A stretch of 12,402 bases of DNA, taken from contig DMRR01000158.1 of the NCBI GenBank assembly GCA_003455275.1, forward strand, positions 1 through 12,402. The letters are read 5' to 3'. The notes below the pieces were generated by a model. That model made no database searches. It was not told the origin of the DNA and was given only the letters and a program-made list of their open reading frames with translations. Positions 1-6,075 of this stretch are shown one piece after another (positions within the stretch are counted from its first letter, which is position 1; every line of letters begins with the position of its first letter). The DNA is from Bacteroidota bacterium. Lineage in GTDB: Bacteria > Bacteroidota > Bacteroidia > Chitinophagales > UBA10324. A program made the position numbers and the translations under genes.

Positions 1-331
1 TCTCAGCACAACTTGTGTTCGTGTTCCTGTTCTTGGCGGGCACAGTGAGTCAGTAAATATTTCATTCGAAAAAGAATTTGAAGTGAGTGAAGTGAAAAAT
101 ATTCTCAGCAAAACAGAAGGAGTGGTTGTGCTTGATAATCCTTCCGAAAAAATTTATCCGATGCCGCTCACCGCTCACGGAAAGGATGAAGTGTTTGTCG
201 GAAGAATCCGTCGCGATGAAACTTTTCCCAATACACTTAACTGCTGGATTGTGGCGGACAATCTTCGCAAGGGCGCTGCGACAAATGCAGTTCAGATTGC
301 AGAATATTTATTGAAGAAAAACTTTTTGTAA
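1..331 (+). CDS. asd: Aspartate-semialdehyde dehydrogenase, C-terminal part (5' end outside window)
   Basis: The enzyme reduces L-aspartyl-4-phosphate to aspartate semialdehyde with NADPH, in the cytosol, on the route to lysine, threonine, methionine and diaminopimelate. The reading frame is open from base 2 to the stop at 329-331, giving about 109 residues, roughly the last third of a protein that is usually about 330 residues. Near the window edge the segment RVPVLGGHSES carries the family's catalytic acid/base histidine (codon 41-43). Further on, DNPSEKIYPMPL, DEVFVGRIRRDE and NTLNCWIVADNLRKGAATNAVQIAEYL are conserved C-terminal blocks of bacterial Asd. The GTG at base 83 is internal and is not a start. 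The nucleophilic cysteine and NADP-binding region lie upstream of the window. The next gene starts 7 bases after the stop, so the two are probably co-transcribed. Family identification is very secure. Confidence 0.96.
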   Translation, partial: LSTTCVRVPVLGGHSESVNISFEKEFEVSEVKNILSKTEGVVVLDNPSEKIYPMPLTAHGKDEVFVGRIRRDETFPNTLNCWIVADNLRKGAATNAVQIAEYLLKKNFL

Positions 332-338
332 TTCTTCT

Positions 339-578
339 GTGACTGATTCTCTTCCTGCATTTACAAAATCACAACTCGCATTACGCAATGGTCAGGACAA
401 ACCTGAAATATGGATTGCCTATCGTGGAATTATTTATGATGTAACTGACAGCCGTCTCTGGCGAAACGGACGCCACTACGAGCATTGGGCTGGTCAGGAT
501 TTAACTGATGAACTGAAAGATGCGCCGCACACACAAAAAGTTTTTGAGAGATTCAAAGCGATTGGAAAGTTAATTTGA
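339..578 (+). CDS. Small cytochrome b5-like heme/steroid-binding domain protein
   Basis: A 79-residue protein consisting of little more than one cytochrome b5-like domain. Residues 8-79 follow the family pattern: FTKSQLALRNG, then IWIAYRGIIYDVTDS, then the loop NGRHYEHWAGQDLT and the final APHTQKVFERFKAIGKL. It resembles the short bacterial proteins annotated as predicted heme/steroid-binding proteins. The classical HPGG heme-ligand motif is absent; histidines 46, 49 and 64 are the only candidate axial ligands, and membrane-steroid-receptor-like relatives can bind heme without histidines. There is no signal peptide or membrane segment, so it is probably cytosolic. The start is GTG at 339, the only reasonable initiator before the domain, 7 bases after the asd stop. 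The ligand and physiological role cannot be read from the sequence. The stop codon lies inside a short AT-rich inverted repeat. Confidence 0.85.
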   Translation: MTDSLPAFTKSQLALRNGQDKPEIWIAYRGIIYDVTDSRLWRNGRHYEHWAGQDLTDELKDAPHTQKVFERFKAIGKLI

Positions 579-591
579 ATAAATTTCAAAT
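573..591 (+). terminator. Weak AT-rich inverted repeat at the end of the cytochrome b5-like gene
   Basis: ATTTGAA at 573-579 is complementary to TTCAAAT at 585-591 around a 5-base loop, and the TGA stop (576-578) lies in the left arm. There is no GC-rich core and no following T run, so any terminator activity would be weak. It is recorded because nothing else marks an end to the asd unit before the rplM leader. Confidence 0.25.
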
Positions 592-743
592 CAATACCGG
601 TAATTTCATTTGCGGGACAAAAAGGCACTGATTATCAGTTCAATTTTGTTTGTGTTTTTATAATTTCATTTGGAGGATTGAAATGCGCATTTACATTTGC
701 GCCCCCCGAAATAATCAGGGAAAAGATTTTAAAACAGAAAACA
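579..743 (+). promoter_or_regulatory. Leader region of the rplM-rpsI-rpsB-tsf operon, candidate structured ribosomal leader
   Basis: These 165 bases separate the cytochrome b5-like gene from the preferred rplM start. They contain the 8-base palindrome TACCGGTA (595-602), the inverted repeat ACTGAT-T-ATCAGT (627-639), a TATAAT-like hexamer (659-664) after a T-rich stretch, and GGAGG at 672-676. Next come the 12-base palindrome AAATGCGCATTT (681-692) and a possible hairpin pairing GCGCA (685-689) with TGCGC (698-702). A further possible stem pairs CCCGA near 705-709 with TCAGGG (715-720). The stretch TAATTTCATTTG occurs twice (601-612 and 661-672). Ribosomal protein operons often carry autogenously regulated 5' leaders, and L13 leaders have been proposed in Bacteroidia. 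Whether this belongs to that class needs a covariance search. I could not place a convincing TTTG / TAnnTTTG promoter here. Confidence 0.45.
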
Positions 744-799
744 GTGGATACACTCAGCTACAAAACAAAACATGCCAACGCACAGAACGCAGTGCATAA
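683..799 (+). CDS. Possible 38-codon leader ORF overlapping the start of rplM (hypothetical)
   Basis: An ATG at 683 lies 6 bases after GGAGG (672-676), the best-spaced Shine-Dalgarno/start pair in the window. The frame runs 38 codons, begins MRIYICAPRNNQGK, and stops at 797-799, overlapping the first 18 codons of rplM in another frame. I do not recognise the peptide. It could be a translated leader coupled to rplM, or a by-product of a structured leader that happens to contain GGAGG and ATG. The start region lies inside the palindrome AAATGCGCATTT, which would partly hide the ATG. It is listed because Shine-Dalgarno sequences are unusual in this group; coding status is unproven. Confidence 0.2.
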   Translation: MRIYICAPRNNQGKDFKTENSGYTQLQNKTCQRTERSA

Positions 800-1184
800 T
801 TGGTGGGTCATTGATGCAGAAAACCAGGTGCTCGGTCGCCTTGCTTCTAAAATTGCAATGATTTTAATGGGCAAGAACAAACCATCTTACACTTCACACG
901 CTGACACCGGCGATTTTGTAATTGTTCTAAATGCGGGCAAAATCAAATTGACAGGCCGCAAGCTTGATCAGAAAGAAGTAGTTACATTCTCCGGTTATCC
1001 CGGTGGAAAGAAAACCGAAACTGCTCGCGAACTTCTTAAACGCATTCCTACCCGAATGATTGAAAATGCAGTGAAGGACATGCTCCCTCATACCAAACTT
1101 GGTATTGCAATGCATAAAAAATTATTTGTTTATGAAGGGAATGAACATCCTCATCATGCACAACAACCAAAAACGATTAAGTAA
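744..1184 (+). CDS. rplM: Large-subunit ribosomal protein L13 (uL13)
   Basis: Structural protein of the 50S subunit that binds 23S rRNA and acts early in assembly. The GTG at 744 begins a 146-residue protein opening MDTLSYKT, the beginning typical of Bacteroidota L13. A TTG at 678 in the same frame would add 22 residues (KCAFTFAPPEII...) unlike any L13 N-terminus, so it is rejected. Visible family blocks are WWVIDAENQVLGRLASKIA, GKNKPSYTSHADTGDFVIVLNA, TGRKLDQK, FSGYPGG and the signature VKDMLPHTKLG with LFVYEGNEHPHHAQQP near the C-terminus. It is first in the translation operon, with rpsI starting 8 bases after its stop, the usual L13-S9 pairing. Regulation probably acts through the preceding leader. 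Confidence 0.95.
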   Translation: MDTLSYKTKHANAQNAVHNWWVIDAENQVLGRLASKIAMILMGKNKPSYTSHADTGDFVIVLNAGKIKLTGRKLDQKEVVTFSGYPGGKKTETARELLKRIPTRMIENAVKDMLPHTKLGIAMHKKLFVYEGNEHPHHAQQPKTIK

Positions 1185-1192
1185 ATTCTGAT

Positions 1193-1585
1193 ATGGAAAA
1201 AACAAACGCATTAGGCAGAAGAAAAGAAGCAACCGCGCGCGTGAATATTCTTCACGGCGAAGGATCAGGCAAATTCACAATCAATGGCGAGGACTACAAG
1301 AAGTATTTTCCTCAGGGGATTTACCAATTAATTATTGAACAGCCGTTCAAAATTTTAGGGCTGGAAGGTCGCTATGATTTTACAGCAAACACACGCGGTG
1401 GCGGAGTGAAAGGTCAGGCAGAAGCAATTCGACTGGGCATTTCCCGCGCACTTATTGCTATCAATCCGGAGTATCGTTCCCTGTTGAAAAAGAGCGGACT
1501 TCTTACTCGGGACCCACGAGTTGTGGAGCGCAAAAAGCCCGGAAAGAAAAAAGCGCGCAAGAGTTTTCAATTCAGCAAGCGTTAA
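1193..1585 (+). CDS. rpsI: Small-subunit ribosomal protein S9 (uS9)
   Basis: Component of the 30S head whose C-terminal tail reaches the P-site tRNA. The 130-residue product has a normal length and all family blocks: ALGRRKEATARVNI at the N-terminus, YFPQGIYQLIIEQPF, the signature GGGVKGQAEAIRLGISRALI (about residues 69-88), LLTRDPRVVERKKPGKKKARKSFQFSKR at the end, and the terminal Lys-Arg that contacts tRNA. The start is ATG 1193, 8 bases after rplM. As usual in this group there is no Shine-Dalgarno sequence. rpsB follows after 30 bases in the same direction with no terminator between them, so co-transcription is likely. Confidence 0.97.
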   Translation: MEKTNALGRRKEATARVNILHGEGSGKFTINGEDYKKYFPQGIYQLIIEQPFKILGLEGRYDFTANTRGGGVKGQAEAIRLGISRALIAINPEYRSLLKKSGLLTRDPRVVERKKPGKKKARKSFQFSKR

Positions 1586-1615
1586 TCCATTTATTCATTT
1601 CTTAAAAATCAAACA

Positions 1616-2509
1616 ATGGAAAAACTCAATCATAAAGATTTACTCGCAGCAGGCGTTCACTTTGGTCACCTGCGCAAAAAGTGGAATCCAAGAATGCTTC
1701 CTAACATTTTCATGGAAGAAAAAGGCATTCACATCATCGACCTTAATCGCACACTTGAGTCACTTGAAGAAAGTGCCGCTGCACTTCGCAGCATAGCTCG
1801 TAGCGGAAAGAAGATTTTATTCGTAGCAACTAAAAAGCAAGCGAAGGAAATAGTTACTCAGGCTGCTAACCGTGTAAACATGCCTTATGTAACGGAACGC
1901 TGGCTTGGTGGTATGCTCACTAATTTCCAAACCATCCGCAAAAGCATTAAGAAAATGCAAAGCATCGAAAAGATGATGACGGACGGAACCTTTGAAAGCA
2001 TTACAAAAAAAGAGCGCCTCATGCTCGAGCGTGAGAAAGCAAAGCTTGAAAAAGTTTTGGGTGGCATTGCCCAACTTGGTCGCCTGCCGGCAGCATTGTT
2101 CATCGTGGATATCATGAATGAACACATTGCCCTCGCTGAAGCTAAGCGTTTGAATATTCCTACCATTGCTATGGTAGATACCAATTCTGATCCTACATCC
2201 GTTGACTTTGCTATTCCTGCTAATGATGATGCAACTAAATCTATTGCCATCATTACTAATTACCTCACAGATGCAGTGGTTGAAGGTCTTGCTGACAGAC
2301 AAAAAGATAAAGAAGAAAATGCAGAGGGTGGCGAAGAAGAAGAAAGCGGAGATAGAAAACCAGCATTTGCAGATGTTGAAGCAGTATCCGAAGAAGGCGG
2401 TGAAAAAAAGAGAGCACCAAGAGGCGGTGGACGCGGCGGTAATCGCGGAGGCGGCGGAAGCCGTGGCAGCAATCGCACCGGTGGAGGAAACAGAACACCT
2501 CGCGCATAA
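1616..2509 (+). CDS. rpsB: Small-subunit ribosomal protein S2 (uS2) with an acidic linker and RGG-rich C-terminal tail
   Basis: S2 sits on the solvent side of the 30S subunit near the mRNA exit/platform side and is needed for binding of S1-type proteins in well-studied bacteria. Residues 1-228 form the conserved core: LLAAGVHFGHLRKKWNPRM, IHIIDLNRTL, KILFVATKKQA, the signature RWLGGMLTNFQTI (95-107), LGGIAQLGRLPAALFIVD and IPTIAMVDTNSDP. The protein has 297 residues against roughly 230-260 for typical bacterial S2. The excess is a strongly acidic linker (about 232-262) followed by a basic Gly/Arg/Asn-rich tail (266-297) containing four RG or RGG boxes. The start is ATG 1616 with no Shine-Dalgarno. 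The gene is intact and lies between rpsI and tsf. The tail is seen directly; its role in RNA binding is inference. Confidence 0.97.
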   Translation: MEKLNHKDLLAAGVHFGHLRKKWNPRMLPNIFMEEKGIHIIDLNRTLESLEESAAALRSIARSGKKILFVATKKQAKEIVTQAANRVNMPYVTERWLGGMLTNFQTIRKSIKKMQSIEKMMTDGTFESITKKERLMLEREKAKLEKVLGGIAQLGRLPAALFIVDIMNEHIALAEAKRLNIPTIAMVDTNSDPTSVDFAIPANDDATKSIAIITNYLTDAVVEGLADRQKDKEENAEGGEEEESGDRKPAFADVEAVSEEGGEKKRAPRGGGRGGNRGGGGSRGSNRTGGGNRTPRA

Positions 2510-2513
2510 TTTG

Positions 2514-2538
2514 TTCTGAAAAAATTTTTTAAACAGAA
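2514..2538 (+). repeat. AT-rich inverted repeat between rpsB and tsf
   Basis: TTCTG (2514-2518) and CAGAA (2534-2538) flank the perfect palindrome AAAAAATTTTTT (2519-2530). The element fills most of the 37-base spacer before the tsf ATG at 2547. In RNA it could fold into an AT-rich hairpin that might tune read-through or protect mRNA ends, but it lacks a GC core and is not a convincing terminator. Confidence 0.35.
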
Positions 2539-2546
2539 AAACTAAA

Positions 2547-3374
2547 ATGGAAATAACAGCATCCGCAGTGAATCAACTTCGCCAGAAAACGGGCGCCGGA
2601 TTGATGGACTGTAAGAAAGCATTAACTGAAGCAGCAGGAGATTTTGAAGCTGCGATTGATTTGCTCCGCAAGAAGGGACAAAAAGTTGCTGAGCTACGCG
2701 CTGCGCGCGAATCAAAAGAAGGAGTGGTGATTGCAATCACTTCAATTGACGGTAAATCTGGTATCGCCCTAAATCTTGGTTGCGAAACTGATTTCGTTGG
2801 AAAGAACGAAGAGTTTGTTGGCTTCGCAAAGGCAGCAGCAGAACTTGCACTCATTAATAATACAAAGACACTTGACGATTTACTTGCGCTCCCGTATGAA
2901 AACGGAACCATCAGCAGTAAGCTGGTTGATTTCGTTGGAAAAATTGGAGAGAATATTTCAATCAAAAAGTTTGAAAGAATAGAGGGCGCCCAGGTTGTTG
3001 CTTACATACACACCGGATATAAAGTAGGCGTATTGGTTTCTTATTCCCTCTCAAACGAAGCACTTTTCTCAACAGGAAAAGATATAGCAATGCAAATCGC
3101 AGCCATGAGTCCTGTTGCCGTAGATAAGGATGATGTTCCGCAGGCAATCATTGATCGTGAGTTGGATATTGCGCGCGAACAAATCAAAGCGGAAGGAAAG
3201 CCCGAGAACATGCTCGATAAAATTGCCGCAGGAAAACTTCAAAAGTTTTTTAAGGAAAATACTTTGCTCAATCAGCAGTTTGTGAAAGATGGTGATAAGA
3301 CAGTTGCTGATATTCTGAAAGCAATTGATCCAAATCTAAAAGTCAATTCCTTTGTGAGGATGTCGCTTAGCTAA
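2547..3374 (+). CDS. tsf: Translation elongation factor Ts
   Basis: EF-Ts is the cytosolic nucleotide-exchange factor that releases GDP from EF-Tu. The 275-residue protein starts with the UBA-like N-terminal domain (about residues 1-45, with LRQKTGAGLMDCKKAL). The core follows with the CETDFVGKNEEF motif at 79-90, whose Asp-Phe inserts into EF-Tu. This copy has glycine where an alanine is more usual (TDFVAKN). The rest includes VVAYIHTGYKVGVLVSY, KDIAMQIAAMSP and a C-terminal helical part with KAEGKPENMLDKIAAGKLQKFFKENTLLNQQFVKD, as expected of the family. The start is ATG 2547. It is the last gene of the rplM-rpsI-rpsB-tsf run; a strong hairpin terminator begins a few bases after its stop. 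Confidence 0.97.
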   Translation: MEITASAVNQLRQKTGAGLMDCKKALTEAAGDFEAAIDLLRKKGQKVAELRAARESKEGVVIAITSIDGKSGIALNLGCETDFVGKNEEFVGFAKAAAELALINNTKTLDDLLALPYENGTISSKLVDFVGKIGENISIKKFERIEGAQVVAYIHTGYKVGVLVSYSLSNEALFSTGKDIAMQIAAMSPVAVDKDDVPQAIIDRELDIAREQIKAEGKPENMLDKIAAGKLQKFFKENTLLNQQFVKDGDKTVADILKAIDPNLKVNSFVRMSLS

Positions 3375-3379
3375 AAAAC

Positions 3380-3415
3380 AAAAAGGGCTTCGAAAAAAAT
3401 CGAAGCCCTTTTTTT
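3380..3415 (+). terminator. Rho-independent terminator after tsf
   Basis: The perfect 9-base stem GGGCTTCGA (3385-3393) / TCGAAGCCC (3400-3408) encloses six adenines and is followed by seven thymines (3409-3415). The five adenines before it (3380-3384) can extend the stem. This is a textbook intrinsic terminator 5 bases after the tsf stop and closes the translation operon. The flanking A run means it could also work in the other direction. Confidence 0.93.
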
Positions 3416-3501
3416 ATGATTACTTTTCGCCGCTGAAAAAATATTTCGACGCTGTATTCCCCAATGAACTAATGAACGAATAAACTAATCAACCACACTT
3501 C

Positions 3502-4218
3502 ATGCCTTCCAAATACAAAAGAATTTTGCTCAAGCTAAGCGGCGAATCGCTGATGGGAAAAAAACAATTCGGTATTGACCCGGCAATGACAAAACTTTAT
3601 GCTAAAGAAATAAAATCTGCTGTCAATGCAGGCGCGCAAGTTGCAATTGTGATTGGCGGGGGAAATATTTTTCGTGGAATGGATGCTGAAAGCTCCGGCA
3701 TTGATCGCGCACAAGGCGACTACATGGGAATGCTTGCTACACTCATGAATGGAATTGCTCTTCAAAGTATACTTGAACATGAAGGCATGAGCACGCGGCT
3801 GCAATCTGCTATCAAGATCGAACAAGTATGTGAAGCATATATCCGCCGGCGCGCTATTCGTCATTTAGAAAAAGGCAGAGTGGTAATTTTTGGTGCGGGA
3901 ACCGGAAATCCTTATTTCACAACGGATACTGCAGCTTCACTTCGTGCAATAGAAATTGAAGCTGATGTTTTATTGAAAGGCACTCGTGTTGATGGAATTT
4001 ATTCGGCTGACCCGGAAAAAGACAAACACGCAAAAAAATTTGACCGCATAACATTCGATCAGGCGTATCAGAAAAATCTGAATGTAATGGACATGACCGC
4101 TTTCACCCTCTGTCAGGAGAATAATTTGCCGATCATTGTGTATGACGCCAACACTCCGGGAAATCTTTTAAAGGTTCTGCAAGGAAAAAAAATCGGGACA
4201 TTGGTAGAGAACAAGTAG
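3502..4218 (+). CDS. pyrH: Uridylate kinase (UMP kinase)
   Basis: Bacterial UMP kinase phosphorylates UMP to UDP with ATP in the cytosol, in pyrimidine nucleotide synthesis; it belongs to the amino-acid-kinase fold and forms hexamers. The 238-residue length is normal. Motifs in order: [11 protein letters not shown] (8-17), [10 protein letters not shown] (50-59), [12 protein letters not shown] (73-84), [22 protein letters not shown] (128-149), [14 protein letters not shown] (158-171), [15 protein letters not shown] (201-215) and the C-terminal GTLVE. The start is ATG 3502, with no better upstream candidate. It is transcribed separately from tsf, since a strong terminator lies between them. Unlike the common tsf-pyrH-frr order, no ribosome recycling factor gene follows. 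Confidence 0.97.
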   Translation: MPSKYKRILLKLSGESLMGKKQFGIDPAMTKLYAKEIKSAVNAGAQVAIVIGGGNIFRGMDAESSGIDRAQGDYMGMLATLMNGIALQSILEHEGMSTRLQSAIKIEQVCEAYIRRRAIRHLEKGRVVIFGAGTGNPYFTTDTAASLRAIEIEADVLLKGTRVDGIYSADPEKDKHAKKFDRITFDQAYQKNLNVMDMTAFTLCQENNLPIIVYDANTPGNLLKVLQGKKIGTLVENK

Positions 4219-4331
4219 TTGCCGGTTTTTATCAAGAGAGAAAATTTACCGAAGAAAAATATTCATCTCTGCTTCTTCGTTGTGGATTGAAATTTCATAT
4301 TAAGATTTTCATTCCATACATATTTACAACA

Positions 4332-5999
4332 ATGAAAAGATATGGCTTCAATTTTTTGATTGTTATCCTGCTGTTGTTTGTCAACTGCTATTTTTCTTTT
4401 TCCCAGATTCTCGACATTCCAAAAAGCAGCGACAGTACTTTTTATAAAGTAGATATAGCTCTTCAAAATCCGCAGAAATGCTTTTACCTTTTTCTGGAAT
4501 GGGATTCATTAGAAACTCTGCCGGATATGAGCTCCCTTTTCAATCTGAAGGCAATTGCATTTCGTCATTGCACGCGTGTGAATTGGGCGCAGGTGATTTC
4601 AAAACTCAAATCACTTCCGCAGCTCGAATATTTTGAAATCAGTATTTGCGGATTACAAAAACTTCCGGCAAGCATCAGTTCTCTCTCTCATTTAAAAACT
4701 CTGAATCTTAAGACCAATGCTTTGCAAATTCTTCCTGAAGAAATAAGTGATTGCCCACAGTTAAAAAATATTATTCTTCCTTACAATTCAGGTTTGCGGT
4801 TAGAAGAGACATTCGACCGGCTCGAAAAACTTAACACACTCGATTATCTCGATTTATCCGGAAATCAGTTTCGCATTCTTCCGGAAAATATAAGTTCACT
4901 AAGCACACTCACACAACTTGACTTAGGTTCTAATTATCTGACCTCAATACCTAATTCAATTACTGAATGCACTAACCTGCACAAAATTGATTTGAGAAAT
5001 AATCCTGCTCTTGAGTTTAAACAAGCCTGCACTTTATTTTCTCAGCTCAGCAATCTCAGTGAGTTAAATATTTCTGGCTGCGGAATTACTGAACTTCCCG
5101 AATCAATCTGCTCAATTTCTTCTTTACAAATTCTTGATGCAAGTGCGAATGCTCTTTCATCTCTTCCGAATTCAATCGGGAAATTATCAAAACTGAAAAT
5201 ACTGAACCTGGGAATTGAGAACAGAAGTTTAAGCGGAGCGGGTATAGAAAAATTTCCTGCCTCAATTTCGGAGCTCACCAATCTTGAATTGCTCGACCTT
5301 CACGGAAATTTTATTCCTAAACTTCCTGACATCCGCGGAATGAAATCTCTGGTAGAATTAAATGTAAACTGGTGCGGGCTTGCTGATCTTCCAGACTATC
5401 TGAAAAGCCTTACTGCACTTACTTACCTGCGCGCTTCGCATAACTATTTCATGGAATTACCGGAGTGGATTGGTGAATTACAAAACCTGAAAGTATTGGA
5501 ACTCGATGGAAATTTTTTTCCAAACCGCGCTGTGCCACATATCATTCGGTTGCCGGAATCAATTGGTGATTTAAAAAATCTGGAAGTACTGACACTCGAT
5601 GATCAGATTATTAAAGAACTTCCGGCCTCTATTACCAAACTCACTAATCTGAAAGCTCTTCATCTCCGAAATAATTCTCTGACTTCTCTGCCTGCCGATT
5701 TCGGAAATCTTTCTTCCTTAGAAATTCTCGACTTGAAAGCAAATGATTTGAAAGAGCTGCCGGAATCTTTTTCTCAATTGGAAAATCTTCAGCAACTCAA
5801 TCTCAGTTTCAATCCGCATATTGATGTTGTCAAGATGATCGTTGCGGTTTCAAGGCTGCCATCATTGCAGCGGCTTGATTTATCCTTTATCGAGATAACA
5901 AGTACACAAATGGCCGAACTGAAAAAAGCGCTGCCTGATACCAAAATTTTCTTTAAGCAAAACAGCGATTTGGATTTTCAGCCAGGAGGAAAAAAATAG
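4332..5999 (+). CDS. Secreted leucine-rich-repeat protein, about 19 repeats
   Basis: A 555-residue protein that is nearly all leucine-rich repeats behind a signal peptide (residues 1 to about 25: MKRY, a hydrophobic run, then SFSQ). I chose ATG 4332; the TTG at 4287 would add 15 residues in front of a complete signal peptide. From about residue 70 to 535 I count 19 repeats, mostly 23 residues, of the form NLxxLxLxxNxLxxLPxxIxxLx, the bacterial type also seen in intracellular plant-like LRRs. Units starting near 143, 215, 287, 385 and 485 are longer (26-31 residues), giving a higher-order period. The short C-terminus (FKQNSDLDFQPGGKK) has no T9SS sorting domain, anchor or enzyme domain. The protein is therefore probably periplasmic or released, and acts by binding another protein or glycan; the partner is unknown. 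It follows pyrH where frr is often found. Confidence 0.85.
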   Translation: MKRYGFNFLIVILLLFVNCYFSFSQILDIPKSSDSTFYKVDIALQNPQKCFYLFLEWDSLETLPDMSSLFNLKAIAFRHCTRVNWAQVISKLKSLPQLEYFEISICGLQKLPASISSLSHLKTLNLKTNALQILPEEISDCPQLKNIILPYNSGLRLEETFDRLEKLNTLDYLDLSGNQFRILPENISSLSTLTQLDLGSNYLTSIPNSITECTNLHKIDLRNNPALEFKQACTLFSQLSNLSELNISGCGITELPESICSISSLQILDASANALSSLPNSIGKLSKLKILNLGIENRSLSGAGIEKFPASISELTNLELLDLHGNFIPKLPDIRGMKSLVELNVNWCGLADLPDYLKSLTALTYLRASHNYFMELPEWIGELQNLKVLELDGNFFPNRAVPHIIRLPESIGDLKNLEVLTLDDQIIKELPASITKLTNLKALHLRNNSLTSLPADFGNLSSLEILDLKANDLKELPESFSQLENLQQLNLSFNPHIDVVKMIVAVSRLPSLQRLDLSFIEITSTQMAELKKALPDTKIFFKQNSDLDFQPGGKK

Positions 6000-6013
6000 G
6001 CAGAACGCAAGTT

Positions 6014-6050
6014 GTGTTAGTTTGAAATATCGCTAACGGTGTTAGTTTTA
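6014..6050 (+). promoter_or_regulatory. Candidate Bacteroidota-type promoter with a repeated GTGTTAGTTT element
   Basis: TTTG at 6021-6024 and TAGTTTTA at 6043-6050 are separated by 18 bases and resemble the Bacteroidota -33 TTTG / -7 TAnnTTTG promoter, with one mismatch in the -7 box. The 10-base direct repeat GTGTTAGTTT (6014-6023 and 6039-6048) overlaps both boxes at a 25-base spacing. CTAAC (6033-6037) and GTTAG (6041-6045) form a short inverted repeat between them. Transcription would begin shortly before the hydrolase ATG at 6076. The repeats could be operator half-sites; no regulator is identified. Confidence 0.45.
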
Positions 6051-6075
6051 TTCAGACAATTTAAAATACATTTTT

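Noticed and set aside
1817..2302. Long open frames antisense to rpsB, also 1885-2253 on the minus strand
   Set aside because: They lie wholly inside a certain ribosomal gene, have no recognisable domains, and read as shadows of its codon bias.
2202..2519. 105-codon plus-strand frame overlapping the S2 tail, rich in Ala/Glu
   Set aside because: The S2 frame is clear through to its stop; the alternative is a low-complexity product of the repetitive tail codons.
3468..3495. Degenerate tandem-like AACTAATGAACGAATAAACTAAT before pyrH
   Set aside because: The copies are imperfect and few; it looks like simple AT-rich spacer sequence rather than a defined repeat or operator.
4250..4279. Inverted repeat CGAAGAA ... 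TTCTTCG downstream of pyrH as a terminator
   Set aside because: Only 7 pairs, a 16-base loop and no T run after it; too weak to call.
4287..4331. TTG start at 4287 for the LRR protein, adding 15 residues
   Set aside because: ATG 4332 gives a normal signal peptide at once; the extension would place extra residues before it with no Shine-Dalgarno or family support.
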